Origin: Tyto alba
Taxonomy: Eukaryota; Chordata; Aves; Strigiformes; Tytonidae
DNA length: 64,000 nt
Assembly (NCBI RefSeq): GCF_018691265.1
Contig: NW_024881272.1
Coordinates: forward strand, 18,775,323-18,839,322
Reading direction: 5' to 3'
The position numbers and the translations under genes are program-made. The notes beneath the pieces are model-generated. The model was not told the DNA's origin and did no database searches. It was given only the letters and a program-made list of their open reading frames with translations. Of this stretch, positions 47,516 to 61,690 are shown one piece after another; position 1 is the first letter of the stretch; the number at the start of each line of letters is the position of its first letter.

Positions 47516-50500
47516 CTGTGGTGTTACTCCCACCGCCTTACACTGTGTCACTTGCTTTCTCGAATACGGTGTAAAGACAGGCTTTTAACTTTACAGGTGT
47601 TAACAAAGCCCACTTGGTTGGCGAGAGCACCTTGTCTGCATACATTTAACCGCTCTGTCAACCTTATGAAGCCAGTGCTGCTCTATGCTGTAAATTTGCT
47701 AAAAATATATGATATTGCAGAGCATAATAATGTGTAAAGAGCCTCTCTGTGCCCCCTTGCGTATGCTGAGTCTGATGTGCTCCCCGGGCAGTGTAGCGGG
47801 CTGCTGCTGCTGCTGCTTGGGCCCACCAGCTCCTCAAGCCTGGCAAGGGTATCAGTGTGCTCCCACCTAAAACCCTGCAGAGCTGGCTGATTTTGCATCT
47901 TTGTGAACAGAAACAGCAGTTGGTACCGAGAGAACAAAAGGTTTCCCCGGGTCAAGGCTGCAAGAGGCATGTACCTCACATAGCTATATTTTTGTCTAAG
48001 TGTCTATGCATTCTTTTCAGTAAAGACTTCCCACATTGTCTCTCTAGACTCCCCGTACCCAAGTGCTGTTTGTGTGATCCATAGAGCCACACAACACTTG
48101 AGGGTCCCATCTCTAAAGACCTATTTAAGGTTTTATATAGTCAAGCAGTCATTTGTACCATCTACCACAAATTCCATGCATCATTTGCCTTTCCCACGGT
48201 TGGGGGAGAAACCTGCAAGCCCACAAAAGTAGCAGTCACTTGGGGACAACCTTAGCCACAAAGTCTCTCGGACCTGCATGTCCCTCCGTCTGAATTCCTT
48301 GGGGACATCCTGTACTTCCAGGTGCCTTTCAGTCCGATAGAGCTGTTTTTGGTAGCTCTGCGAAGCAGAGAGCCACCATCTGATTACAGCGGCAGCAAAT
48401 AAGGCAAGAACAATCCCGGGCTATTCTGGACTGTAAGATCTATGCAAATGCTGCAAGTCCTGCTGAATGCTAACTGGCAGCTTGCACCAATTACTGAGTA
48501 ATGGGCTCTCCACATGCCCCTTTACTTAATAAGTAGATACGATCTGCACTCACTTTTGGAGCTAAGTTGTCTCTGGTTGTAACACCAACTGAATGCTATG
48601 CAGTGGGCTAGCCTCACAGTGACTAAAGCTCAGATCGTTATAGAGAAGTCTCAACCAAAAGAAACTGCCACACTCTTCTCAATTGGAGTAGATGAAATAA
48701 AGGCTCTTGGACACAGTTCCTACCCAGGAGCTTGCCAGACCCTAATAATTGCAACATGCTGTGATTCTAAAACAAATGTGTCATGGAGAGATACCCAGGC
48801 TAATTTTGAGGGAGGTAAATTTGCCTGGATGAAACTTCATTAGCACAGTGTTATTTCTTCCACTGCTCCAGCTGCTTCTGGTCCCTTTCTCTGTGCCACT
48901 GCGCAGAGCACGCTTGCTATAGTGAGCCACAGAGCCATGGTCCCTCTGCATAAAGGCAGTGAAATTCAGATCAGAAACAAAAAATTCTGCTTTCTTTCCA
49001 CCTTTGCTTTCTATGAAGTCTTCACTGATCACATTCTCATTATTCACTTGCTTGGACAGCACTACCTAAAATTTTAGCTGAATTTTGAGCACTGTGGCTC
49101 CTCCACATTTTCTGCCACAGGAGAACCCATTCCCTGTCTTTAGCTAGATGGAGATGCAAACAGAGTTTCACTGAATGCTCGAGTTCCACATTTTCTTCCT
49201 ACATCTTCAAAGGAATATACTGAACAGAAGATAACAGAGAAGATCCCTGTGAAATCATGGTGCACAAAGAAGTTACTGCCAAATAATCCCAAAGCATCTG
49301 AGATAGTTTCCACAAAGAAAGCAGCAGGGACTCCTAAAACACAGTTCCCATACAACCTTATTAGGAATGTGACACCATTACTTTCACAGCTAACGCTATG
49401 AAAGGCTGCTGAAATGTTCAAAGGAACTTTGGTAGGTTTATTTTTCTCTTCAGAAAACAAGTTATCACTAAAGGCCTTATAAAAAGTAAGAAATTTTCAC
49501 AACCTTGAGTCTCTACAGGCAGCAATTACATGCAAAATGTTGTGCCCAGTGTATATCCTGTAGCTGTTTTACATTTTTGACACCGGGAGGAGGGCATTTG
49601 TAGCCCAGGTAGTTAGCATCAGATTATTATTTAATGCAACCACCTGCATGAGTGCAATGCTGTGACTGAGACTTTTACATGGATACAATTCAGTGAATTT
49701 AAAACCATGATTTCTGCAGCAGCCATGATTTGCACCCTGAGTACTATGGACTATCTGACAGTATTATAGACAATAAGCCACCTCTGTGTGTGACAGAAGA
49801 AAGAAACCAGCCACTGTACTGAAGGCCAACTGAAGTTTTAGGTGCCCTAAAAGACACATAAATTCCAACTTCATGGGTTTATTACCATACACTAAACTGA
49901 TGTGGCCATCTTTATCTAAAATTACTCTCTTCCTTATTTTGTATATACATGTGCAACACAGTGAAGTAATGATGGCTGTTCCATACTCCTTCCCCATCAT
50001 GTATTTTGGGTCTGTGTCTTGGCATCCTGTTAAATGTAGTTACTAGGATGGAATTTCCTTTGGTGTTAGTTTTAAAGTGCATATAGGAGGTGGAAAGAGA
50101 GCCCACTGACTTGCACTAGTTCATTGTATGAACCAGGCAGTAAATACAGATGTGGAACTCCATATTCATGTCTCAGCACGGGTATCTCTTCAGTGTCACA
50201 CCTGCAGGTATTTATGTGATCGCACACTGAAATAAACGCAGCATGTGTGGGTGTGTAGAGCTGCACCTGTACATACAATGAGACATTCAAAGAAATCCAG
50301 TAAGTTTTGTTGCAATCCCACTTGTCAAAAACATTCACGTGCACTTTGTCCTGCGTGGTCAGTAGCCTCATCCCTGCTGCTGAATCTTTCTCTGGGCTGG
50401 GCTGGATTGCCCTACGTACCCATCTCCTTCCCTCGTCACAGAAAGAAAACCTCTCTTACTTTGTCACTTCCTCACTGCTTTCATTCTAAAGGCCAAATCC

Positions 50501-50741
50501 TGTGAACCATCTGCCTGAACAACTTTTGTTGAGCTTAAAAGTTGCTGGAACTGAAACTGGGCACAGAAGGCAATTTGCACGCCCTTTGGGTCTGCTTATT
50601 TGCCTGCTTCATAAAGATCATATGAAAATTAGATCATCTAAAAGATCCCTTTTCCTATAAGGTAGCTACTGACTGGTGAATCCTGCTCTGGCACAGAAAT
50701 ATTATACATCCTGGGATGGGTTTTGAGAACCCTCTTTCAGC
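47516..50741. other. Intergenic stretch, no gene recognised
   Basis: Mixed-composition DNA between the CpG patch and the solo LTR. ORFs are short and without domains. A CTGCTGCTG run lies at about 47802-47816. Confidence 0.7.
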
Positions 50742-50943
50742 CAGTGTGTCATGGTTTAACCCCAGCCAGCAGCTAAGCACCACGTAGCCGCTTGCTCACT
50801 CCTCCCCACTGCTATTGGGATGGGGAGGAGAATCAGAAAAAAAGTAGAAGTAGTGGTTGAAATAAGAACTACTTAAGAAAAAAATGAAATAAAATCAAAT
50901 AATGACAAAATAATAATATTTAATAATGATTTAATAAAATTAT

Positions 50944-51010
50944 TATTGTTGGTTTGTTGTTATTGTTATTATTGCTATTGTTATTATTGCAATAGCAATA
51001 ATAGTAATGA
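50944..51010. repeat. ATT-rich repeat with internal inverted repeat inside the LTR
   Basis: A run of ATT/GTT trinucleotides contains a perfect 13-bp inverted repeat (ATTATTGCTATTG and its complement) with a 9-nt loop. Related LTR copies carry a variable ATT-rich tract at this place, so it is probably internal microsatellite growth. Confidence 0.7.
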
Positions 51011-51133
51011 AAAGGAATATGACAAAAAGAGAAATAAAACCCAAGAAAAGACAAGCAATGCACAATGCAATTGCTCACCACCTGCTGACCGATGCCCGAG
51101 CAGCGATCCGCCCCTCTTGGCCAAGTCCCCCCA

Positions 51134-51142
51134 GTTTATATA
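51134..51142 (-). promoter_or_regulatory. TATA box of the solo LTR
   Basis: TATATAAAC on the minus strand, within the LTR and roughly 270 bp from its minus-strand 5' end. This is a normal position for the U3 core promoter. Activity today is unknown. Confidence 0.55.
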
Positions 51143-51524
51143 CTGAGCGTGACGTCCTGTGGTATGGAATATCCCTTGGGCTAGTTCGGGTCAGCTGCCC
51201 TGGCTGTGCTCCCTCCCAGCTTCTTGTGCACCTGCTCGCTGGCAGAGCATGGGAAACTGAAAAATCCTTAGCTTAGGATAAGCGCTACTTAGCAACAACT
51301 AAAACATCAGAGTGTTATCAGCATTTTCCTCACATTAAATTCAAAACACAGCACTGTACCAGCTACTAGGAAGAAAATTAACTCTATCCCAGCTAAAACC
51401 AAGACACAGTGAAAGGACACAAACCTAAAAACTCATGGTTTATGTGCAGTGTAGAGTCTAGTACTTAGTCTATTAAAAATACTATTACCTCACTCATAGA
51501 GCACAAGGAACACAGACATTGTTC

Positions 51525-51590
51525 TTGTTTTTCAGAGGGGGAAACTGAGCCAAGGTATCCAACTAAATTGCCCAAATAAGCATCAAACAT
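51525..51590 (-). mobile_element. MIR-like SINE fragment
   Basis: TTTTTCAGAGGGGGAAACTGAGCCAAGG resembles the minus-strand MIR core, followed by a weak match to TTGCCCAA. It lies just downstream of the solo LTR. It is short and degraded. Confidence 0.5.
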
Positions 51591-54500
51591 TAGGCTAAAT
51601 TTTGGAATATCTCTACTTACCTGGAATTTCAAACTGTGAAGTAATTTAAAGCTCCTTAAGACTGAACAATTGCTTGCCAGGAATGGTTAAGCAACCTCAT
51701 CATTGGTGGTAACTTAGGGTACAAGAGAAAAGACAGAAAAATTAAATCATTATTGCTATACAGATATGCAGAAGTGCTGTAACCACTGGACATTGACTTA
51801 GAAACATTTGGACTTCGTCTTGTAGTTCAACCCCACCATAAAGACATGGAGTCTGCATATCTGTGCACATTTTAAGGAAAAAGGAATAATAAGAAATATA
51901 AATTACTTTTTCACACTTTACAACCAGACTCAGCATTTCCTAATGGAAACTGTAGAAGGAGAAATTTGGCATAGTCTTTAGGCCAAGGTGCTGTGAGTAG
52001 AGAAACAAATTACACTCTGATTTTTGCTTGTAACTGGCTAAATCAGTCAATCATTCCATGCCTTAGTTAACACATCCATATCACGGGTATTCCAATAACT
52101 CTAATATTTCCTTCTACCAAAAAAAGATGTCCTCTCTTTGCCCAGCCATATACTGTGTTTCCCCTTCCTTTCAGATGGATGGTTTGGTGAAAGAGAGATT
52201 TATTTTATGACATTTACTGCATTTGTTGTGCTGACATCATAGAGTCAACGAGAACAAGTATTTATACTTCTATTATGCCTTCATTGAACTGAACAAGGTG
52301 TTCAACAGGACATTTTAATTATAATCCCACTTCTAACAGCGTGAGTAAAGGTGTTTAAAAAACACAATCAAGCATGAAATAGAACAGTAAACATGCCATT
52401 TCAATTACAAAATTATGTATAAGCACATCCTTGCACAGCACAACATTTGAAGACTGAAAGAAATGCTAAAATTCTATCTGAAACCCTGGGAGGTTTTGTG
52501 CACAAGGTTGAAGGAGCTGAAATACTCTCTCCCCACTCTTTTGTGCACTCACATTGAATTTTTGACTCCAGAGGGAAACTCATGAAGTCCCAAACTGTCA
52601 ATTTTTGTACAGATTTCCATGGAGGGAGACTAGCCACAAGCTTTTGTTGTGTTTCAGTGTCATGTCAGACACTCGTTCTGTTTGGGGACCTCTTTTTTAC
52701 TTCTCAGCCCAATGGTGCTGAAATTGAAAAGCAAATGCACTGGAAGATCATGGCATTGTTATCCACCACCATCCACCTGTACCAGTACAAACTATTCTCC
52801 AGCAGTGGCGTAAATACTGTGTCATGTTTATAGATACATGTGACCCACCAGAAACTCCTGGACATCTGCGGTCCTTCTGGGCACAGCAGGATACTAGGCT
52901 GCTCTGTAAAGTGCTGTAAATCCCCCGGGGCTGCCAGGAGGGAGGATTACATCACTCACTCAACACCACTATACTGTGGACTTCTCCAAGTCCCTGGTTC
53001 AGGGAACTGATGCAATATATTGTTTTACAGCAGACACTCAGGGGAATGTATTGAACTCCAAAATTGCATTCTGGAAACAGTGGGAGCTGCCTTCGCATTG
53101 CAGAGACACTCACTCCAGGAGCTTCTGAGCAAGTAAATGATGCCTCAATTTGGCAAGGTCAATCCTCTTTCCAGTGAATCGACACACACTGCTTAAAATA
53201 ATACTACAAGGTTGTCACAGAAGCCTGGTAGTTGTGATAGACTGCTTTTCAGTGTTGTAGGCAAGAGGGAACATTGGTGCTCCAGTGGTTAGGGCTGGGG
53301 ACAGGACAGGGGCTCTGTCCCTGGGGAGGCAAGCGTGCCAGGAAAGGGCAGCTGAGGTGGGAAGGTGGGAGATGGGGCTAGACTCACTAGCTTTCTGCAG
53401 CCAGACAGGAACATGAACAAAGGCAGCTGCTAGGTGTGACTTTCTCCTGGCCTTCAGGCAAATCCTCTCTCCAAAGTGGCAGCACAATGCTCACCTACTT
53501 CTCCAGCACTCTGGAAGCACTTATCAAACAGACAATGAGGCCACAGTCACTCTGCTGCCCTAAATAATTTCCTGCTTGGCCAATGTGTAGAGCCAGTTCC
53601 CATGGGCACATATCAGAAAGACCTGGGCACAGCACTGTCCCACTAAGCAAAGATGAAACCTTTTATTTTCTGCATGTGATATCGCTGGGTGCTTCAGGAT
53701 CAGTTGGCAATGTGGTGAATATTCTTACCAAAGCACAGCCAAACAACCTCAGCCTGTCCTCCACAGCTCTTGGGGTTGCCTCACAGCCCCAGAGAAGAGA
53801 AAATTGGAACAACTCACATTTCTGCCATGCAGATTAGGCTTGAACCAATGCTGGAAGCATTAAGTTCCCAAAGACATCTGGAAATCATAATGTAAAATCT
53901 GGTGCTATCTCGTGATCTGGACTATTATCTTTTCCACAAACCATACTGTTCCATTTAATAGACTATGTGATTGTCTGTGGTATTGAATCATCTTCTAGAA
54001 AATCTCACCTGGAAATTACTGTTATTGTGATTTGAAATTAATAACTTTCTCCAGAATTTTATGGCCACTTAGATGAACCTGTAAATACAGCAGATAATTA
54101 GGTGAAGTATATAAGAATCAGCATTTAATCATCTGCTAAGCATACATGTAAAGCATTTAACTGACAAGAAACTATATTGGCATCTGTAGATATTTAATAG
54201 CACAGACAGCATTAAAAAGTTTGACTGTTATCCCTTTTTTGAAATACAGTTTGTTACTCTCTCACTAGCCTTTCAGAACTGAAGGAAAAACTCGGCATAT
54301 TTTTTCCGTTTCTGGAAGAACCTGTCTTTTTCAAAATGCCAGAGCACCTCATTAGTGGAAGCCTTGGTTAGCTTGTAGATAGCTGGCAGAGGTGTTTTGT
54401 TGTGCTTGTTTCCACTTCGTTTTTCCATGCTATTATGAGTAAGTAGAAGTAAAAGCATAGTTTTCATTGCCTTTAATGGGAGCAGAATCTGCTTTTACTT

Positions 54501-57500
54501 CATAGCTATTTCCATTCTTCTCCTGGCACTACACAGAAATGCATGTGAGTTGAGACGCAGCAGTGAGGTGACTTGTCAGTGAGGGTTCCAAAAGCCAACA
54601 CTAAATGCAGATAACATATTTTTGACTAGTTATGCACATTTACAGGCCCTGACAGAAATTTAAGAGACGCACTATATGGAGAAGTCATTAACTGAGATTT
54701 AAATCTGGGAAATACAGGAAATATGGGAAAACCTAAAATTTAAGGCCCACGTTTAACATCTCTTTACTTCAAGCAAATCAGCAAATGGGGCAAGACTGTG
54801 AAGTTCATTAATACTAGAAGAAACAAACATGAGACCTACCTGATTCCTGCATCTTCTTGAATCTACCACTTTTGTTAGAGGAAAACCATGCTGCTTTTGC
54901 TGTATTTCAGAACTGCTGGAGCCAGTTCAGGTCGTCCCCAGCTTCTGGAAAATCAGGCTCCAACCTCTACAACTGAACAGATCTACAGAAGGTTCTCCAT
55001 GGGTTTCTCACCACCAGATACAACTCAGGACATAAATAGAAATTAGGTTCATAACTCGTTAGTCCTGAACAGTTATGAGAAGTAATGATGCATAGGAAGG
55101 AAAACATCTCATCCGATGAAGAAAACATAATTTTCACGGTCAATTTTAGAAAGCCACATGTTTTTATCTGCACATTCACCACAGAAGCAGGCAAGGAGCT
55201 TGGCATTTGAAAGGTCAGATTTTAAATTGAAGCCATTGTTCAAACATCTTCCTTTGCAAAGGGAATCGGAAACAGCCTGGGTGAAGACAATCTGAGTCTG
55301 ACTCCCAGCTCCCTGTCTGGCTCCCCTGTGCAATTCAGGAGTGGTCACAGGGCTGGTCTACCTGTGCCTGCCTCCAGTAGGTGTGTGCTTCTCTTCCCCA
55401 GGCATGAGCATGCCCAGGGATGAAGCCTGTGCAGGAGGACTTCCTGACCACAGCTGCTGGGCATTGCTGAGCCCCGAAGCCCGATCTGTGGCCTCCTCAG
55501 CCACCAGCTAGGACACCGTGCACTGCTTTGGGGTTGGGCACCTGGAGCACCAGCCAAGCTCACAGATGGAGAGGGAGTGGAGAGTGGTGACACCAGCTCA
55601 TCAGCAGGCCCATGGGTTGTCAAGACCTTGCAGGCATAAAGGCAAAGGAGAGTGAAAAGGAGGTAGCTGAGAGATGATACAACTGCTTTGCAGAGCACAG
55701 CCACAGCAGGAGCTGTAATCACAGAGAAAACAGAGTGTCTCTCTGAAACACTATTTCTGCTTTATCGTGTAAATACAGGAACTATGACTTCATGTCTCAC
55801 ACTTCAAGAGACGTACTCCTGGGCTTCTTTTCTTCCATATCAGAGCTCAAAGAAATCCAAAATGTGTCTATTTCAGTTCTGGCTCGAGGTTAATCTCTAG
55901 AAACAAGTAATGTAACATTTCCATCTATCTTTTCTACTCTCTTGGCGGTTTTAATTATACTAATATGCTATGACAATTTAAACAAGACACATCTCAGCTT
56001 CTGGCCTGCTCTGTAATGGTTCAGCTGCTACATGTGCTTCAGCATATTTTGCTCAGACAGGCTGCTGCTGGAGGCAGGGGGGAAGCAGAATAGAGCCCTT
56101 CTGTCATGAGAGATTTCATTGCACTGATCATTGTATGTTTGACAGATTCTTTGTCAATGTCAAGTGTCTTTTGTGGTTAAGCCCAGTAAAGCTAAAACAA
56201 AAGGTCTCCTAGATATTAGATATATAGTGACATTACTGAATTCACTTGGAGGCAGTAATTTTTTGTCAGCCTATGAAAAGAAAAATGGAGCTAATGGGAA
56301 AACAAAAGGAAGATGCCAGCATGCCTTTTTAGCTATTTTTGTTTATGTCAGACATTGTGATTGACATCTGGCCCAGAACAACCCTTCAACCATTGAGGCT
56401 GGTGTCATGAAACAGAACAAAGAGCAATTGCCAGCCAAGAAAACACCACTGGCTCAGAAAGCACTGCTTTTTGTTTATTTTCTTTTAAGTGTTTCATTTT
56501 CAGTAATCAGTATCATTACACAAAAGTAGTTTGCTCACATGCACCCCCCACTTACTAATTGGACTTTTAAGTTTCCTTCGTGTTTGCTTTCTTCCTGCCT
56601 GCTTGAATGGCACTGGAGTGCTGGCTTGGTTGGATGACAGTCTGTCATAACAGTGATGTTTGAGGTTAGTGAAAACTGACGTGAAAAATACAATCCACTG
56701 GCCTTTAACTGAAATAGCAGCTCTGGTTTTTGTGGAGTTGGCAGGCAGCATTTTTAAACCCCTTTCACAGTGAAGGCAGTTACAACATGTTCTTTCTCTG
56801 TATCAAGCAGTTCCATCATGAAATACATTATCTACGTCTGTTGACATATCAGGATATTGCCTTTGAAGAGCAGTTTGCTGTTTCTTGTGTGAGCACTTCT
56901 CTTGTTGAAGTGCCCTAAAAGGGTTAAGGGAATTTCGTGGCCATTCTCCAGGGCCAGGCCAATTACAAAGCTTTAAAAGTTGTTTAAGACTGATTTTTGG
57001 GAAATATCAGTGACCCAGAATAGGTTCTTCAGACATACAACACTGGGGAGTCTTTGTTACCAGTGTTCTGTAAGTGCTGTAGAATTTCAGAGACTTGGTC
57101 AAAATTATATATCAGCAGAAGGAGATTATTCCTTAAATTTCTAACTTCATCTTGAAAGTAAAATGCTGAACATAACAATAACAAAAGAAGACTTTTCACA
57201 AGATGCGAGCAAGACAGTCCATCAGCCACATCCCTCCATGCAGTTATATGCTGAAATGATATCAGAACCCTCACCTTACCAAAAAAGATCTTAATCACTT
57301 AAAGAATTCTAAGGAAGGTGGTTCTCGAATGCATCACCTGTGTTGGAGCAAAACATGCTTGCACCTTTTTATAGGGTACCTTTCAGTATTGAACACTGGG
57401 GTATATTCTCCTGTAGAAGCACACACTTAACTCCCTTCAGCATTAATAGTAGATATGCTCATACATCGAGTGGAGAATTTCTCTCTGTCTCTTTGCACAG

Positions 57501-59974
57501 TGCTTTAAAAAGAACTTTGAAGAAATTGAGAAAAACAGAGAGAGCAGTATATTAATTTTAGGGAGATGAAAGCAGTACATGTCATTCCTAAATTTCATGG
57601 AAAATGTACCGTTAGTAACAAAGATGAGTAGAAAATTTCAAAATCATTTTGAGCAGCATTAAAATCAGTCTTCCCTGATTTTCTGTTTTCCCCTTCTTTT
57701 CAAAGCACATACATTAAACTCATTTTATGCTTATAATGTATATAATGATTCTAGACAACATAAGAAGGACACTGGGATTCTTCCTATTTCAGCGTATAAA
57801 GTGGCAAGCCAATTTATGCAGCTTAAACCATTGCTAAAGAAGATGTATCAAAAATTGCCTGTGATCATTACAAATAACAGCCTGAAATGTTCACAAGAAG
57901 CTGTTTGCTTATCATATTTTCATTAAAACATCTTTTCACCTGCTTTGCTTTTCCCATGCCTGTAACCTGCATTGTAATCAGTCTTATTAACTGAGAACAT
58001 AAATATGATTTATTATGGTCTGATAATGGAAGCTGCATGGACCAAGAGAAGGGATATATTGTCCTTTGATAAAATGGCTCTTTTCTCTCAAATAGAGCTC
58101 TATCATGAGAGCATGCAGAATGTAGTGAGTGATTATTTCCTGAGGGTGAATGATGGCAGAACCCTACAGAAAATCTTGTTGGCCATGACAGCCTCCGAGT
58201 GTCCCCAAATCTCACTGAGTTTGACAACCTGCAGACACTTTTGATGAACTGTATTCTTCTGTCAGAGACAGCCTGTCTGGGAGGAGAAAAGGGAACCTTT
58301 ATCGTCTGATCTGCTATTATTGTCTTGATCTTTTATAAGCAATCTCTAATGCACATGAATATAATATCCTTTCACACAAGTGCCAAACATAATAGAAATG
58401 TAGTTAAAGGACCCTTTTCCCGGTTATGTAAATGTCTTAATACCATAATTAGAAAAGATGGTTTGTGAATGATAGCGGTAAGGAAAGGGTAATCAAAATG
58501 TTTTAACATTATCTTTCTGTTTTAAAGACCAAAATCTGTGATAAATAGCATTTATGGTAGATATGGGGAACCAGCTTATGCTGAAGCTTTTACCTAAAAA
58601 AGAATAGTTTTGAGCGCAAAACTGGTGTTATATTTTCATAAAACACATAAATGGCAGCTGGTCTTAAGCCAGGAATGATTACTGGCAGATATGATTTAAA
58701 GAAAATGAGTATTCCACTCAAAATCTCTCCATGGCTGTTATAGAAAGAACAAAGCGTTATTATTAAGTAGTGTATTTGGACAAAGGGGTGTTCAAGACCA
58801 ACTAAAGTTCGCCAACAAATCTCTCTTTTATCTATGTCCAGAAGAACAAGCATAACAAAATCTTTTTCAATTAACAGCTGTACACATTAGCAAAACACCC
58901 GTCTTTCTCAGCTCGAGCAGTCTGGCTTATTTATCACAAAAAATGAAATGTTTGGGGGGAACATTTCCAAGTTGCCCAGTAAAAGCAGGATACTTGATTT
59001 TTCATTAACCTTTTGACATCTGGATCTGGGATGTCCCAATATTAACTACTAATGGTCTTTTGCATTACCAGTTGGTGTTGAGAGAAGTCCCAATTGTCAG
59101 AGTCAAAAGGTTAATCAGCAATTTCACACCGGTGATGTGGTCAGAGTTCATGTTACTGCCTGAACAGGAGGAAGAAGAAAATAAAGTCATTAACAGAAAA
59201 CTACATCCCAACATTATTAAATCCCTTGTTAGGAAATATTTCATGATCTATTTACTAAATATTCTTACTTTTTAGGGAACTTTACAAAACTTTGCTGAGA
59301 AGTTCAGGTCCAAATATGTGACAAACTTGTTTGGTTTATTCTACTTTTCATAAGAAAAAAAAAAAAATACTCACCCACTAAGTGTTCAGCCCAGGCCAGT
59401 GTGAGAGAAAAGTCTTCCAGGTCTATTACTCATGGAGATTTTAAAACTATCCAGCTGGGGCTAATTCAGCCTGGGAGTTGTGTCCTGTCTCCTGGAGGTG
59501 AAGACACCTGAACACCCATTCATTCAGGGTGAATTTCATAGTGCAGATGCCATATCAGGGATGAAGTATGTCCAATAGCAAAAATCTGCATGTAGACTTT
59601 TCCCTCATGCCTCCTTCTGTCTTGATTGTAGCAAATAAGTCAACAGCAGCATTCCCTTAACAAATATGGACAGCAATATTATTTCATGTGAAAGTACTCA
59701 TAAAAACAGCCATGGAGTACCTCAGCTGGTATCATTTGACCAGAAATAGCCATAGCATACTGTGACTTGTGGCCCAAGAACTCTCCTAGCCATAGAAAAA
59801 ACAGATTTATTTTCCAAAAGAAAATATAGAATATTTCTGAAAACATTACAGCTTGGCATTTGCTACCAATAACAATGCTCACTCAAAATGACTTCTTGTT
59901 TGCCCTGGAAATATCTGAAATTGTTAACCATTGCTTATCTTATGTTTGGCCCTGATCAAAAGCCTTCTCATGTC

Positions 59975-60070
59975 ACCATATGGATCAGACCAGTTGTTCT
60001 ATGTTATTGAGATGTTCTATCTTTTTCCTATGGCTAAGACAAATAAGTAGCGAATCTTGCCAAAAGCAAC
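59975..60070. mobile_element. Possible ancient CR1-like fragment
   Basis: CCATATGGATCAGACCAGTTGTTCTATG resembles the ATGGATCAGACCAGTGGTCCATCTAG motif found in old amniote CR1-related repeats. A loosely matching continuation follows. This is a weak call by eye. Confidence 0.4.
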
Positions 60071-61470
60071 ATCCTTCATCCTGGATATTTTCTGCATCAC
60101 ATAGATCCTCTCATCTCTTTCTCCAATTCCAACAATATCTACAGCTAAAATCTTGCCTCTCTTGATTGCTTCAGTTTTAATGGGGACAGGATTTTACCCT
60201 GAAATGTTCTGAAAAAAATTATCAGTCTTTCCAAGTGCCCTATTACTTAGTCCACCAATTAGCTGACTAGGGAGCTTGAGTGTCCTTGTACATCTTCCCA
60301 GTCCCCATCTGTATACTTGGCTGCATATGTTTATGCAATTAGAAATAGTGAAAATCTAATAAAATTAGGACAAACCTGAGTGAGCCATAATTCTGTTTAA
60401 TCTCTCAAACTGGATTGTTGAAAGCTTGCTGAATTCCCCAAACCTCTCTCAGATGCCAATGAATGAGTCAATATCATACCAAAGACCTCACAGCATAACA
60501 GACGTAAATTGTACTTCCAGAATCTCATACACACCCTCAAATAATGAATTTAGTGTCTTTAAAGTAATGTCAGGAAAAAAAAGCGGTTTTCTCCAGTTAC
60601 CAGCATCATACTTGGTGGTCCAGAGTGGCAAATACGAGAATACACAGCAGATTTGATTGGGGAAGGAGTGATCACTTCAAAGGCCTGTGCCTTCCTATGG
60701 CAGTACTAGAGCAATCCAAGCCTCCTACATTCAGGGGAGGACCACTGACATTATCACACTGGGCTTTGCTAGATCCCCTTAGCTAGACCTAAAAGCTCAA
60801 TAAAATGGGACAATGAATCTTTCTTTCATCTCAACATGATGCCTCTCCAGAATTTTCTTTTAAAAGCCTGTTTTGCACTTTGTTTTGTACTGCAATGGTA
60901 ACTGATGGTTTGCATAGAAATAGTCATCAGTCTGGAATAGTCCCAGACCACTTCATACCTGTGTCCTCCCATCACCCACCATTCATGAGAAGCCAGGAAA
61001 GGAAGCAAAGAATGATTTTGGCTGAAATTAGGAGGAAATTTCTTTGAAAGAGAAAATAGAATTATTTAGAGTTGAAGTACAACAAAGCAATTAATAACTC
61101 TGGTCTTGGAAGAAAGACTCCAGGATCTTTTATCTCAAGTTGTGAGGGCTTTGGTTTTGTATCTAAGCCAAACTATGTATCTGCTACAGGATGGGGCTCT
61201 TCAGTATAAGGAAGAAAATGTAAGGGTTGTGGCATTGGGTCCACAGCTCAGAAGAAAATGTCCGCAGATCAACCATTTTTTTTTTCCTTTTCTCTCCTTG
61301 TATGTTCATCTTCCTCATAGACTTAATTTCCAAGTACGTACCTTGTTTATTCTGTGAGACCTTACAGAATTTCAGCGGGAGGTGAGTGGGCCAGAAGCAG
61401 GTTTTCCATAATCACACAGCTGAGGTACAACTCCCACTCATACACTTTGGGATGCTGAGGTGGTAGAAAA

Positions 61471-61690
61471 TAGAGCTGGAAGGGATTGTCCAATACCTGA
61501 CAGTATTCCCCAGATTTTTAACTACTCTGTCATTGAAATCCTCCAGTGATGGAGGCTTCATCACCACTCCAGTCAATTATCCCAACAGATAACCGTCCTT
61601 TCCTAAGTGATAAATACAGTCTAACAGTGAGAGAGACTGATTGCTTTCTTAGATGTTATATGTTTTGCTCAAATACAACTTAAATGTATT
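61471..61690 (-). mobile_element. Old CR1/L3-like LINE 3' fragment
   Basis: The segment has TAGAGCTGGAAGGGATTGTCC near its start. CCTCCAGTGATGGAGGCTTCATCACCACTCC and then a GTCCTTTCCTAAGTG-like piece follow. This is the usual order in the 3' part of CR1-type LINEs read on the antisense strand. It lacks the ATTCTATGAT-type tail and is well diverged, so I take it as an ancient 5'-truncated copy. Confidence 0.6.

Larger units (their letters stand above)
50747..51406 (-). mobile_element. Solo LTR of an avian ERVL-type endogenous retrovirus
   Basis: The 660-bp element begins TGTCATGG and ends AAGACA, with TG...CA termini. It is flanked by a 5-bp direct repeat CAGTG at 50742-50746 and 51407-51411. 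Read on the minus strand it starts TGTCTTGGTTTTAGCTGGGA, matching from memory a very common bird LTR family. It has a TATATAAAC box (51134-51142) on that strand and an AT-rich region beyond it. No gag, pol or env sequence lies on either side, so it is a recombination remnant. A 5-bp duplication suits ERVL rather than ERVK (usually 6 bp). The family name is not verified. Confidence 0.9.

Noticed and set aside
47104..47588. Gly/Pro/Arg repeat proteins, collagen-like in appearance, on both strands
   Set aside because: They arise in every frame from the 50-bp minisatellite, because 50 is not a multiple of three and the repeat is stop-free.
61374..61440. Possible MIR fragment (ATCACACAGCTGAGG)
   Set aside because: Only a short match to the MIR core, with flanks that do not follow the consensus.
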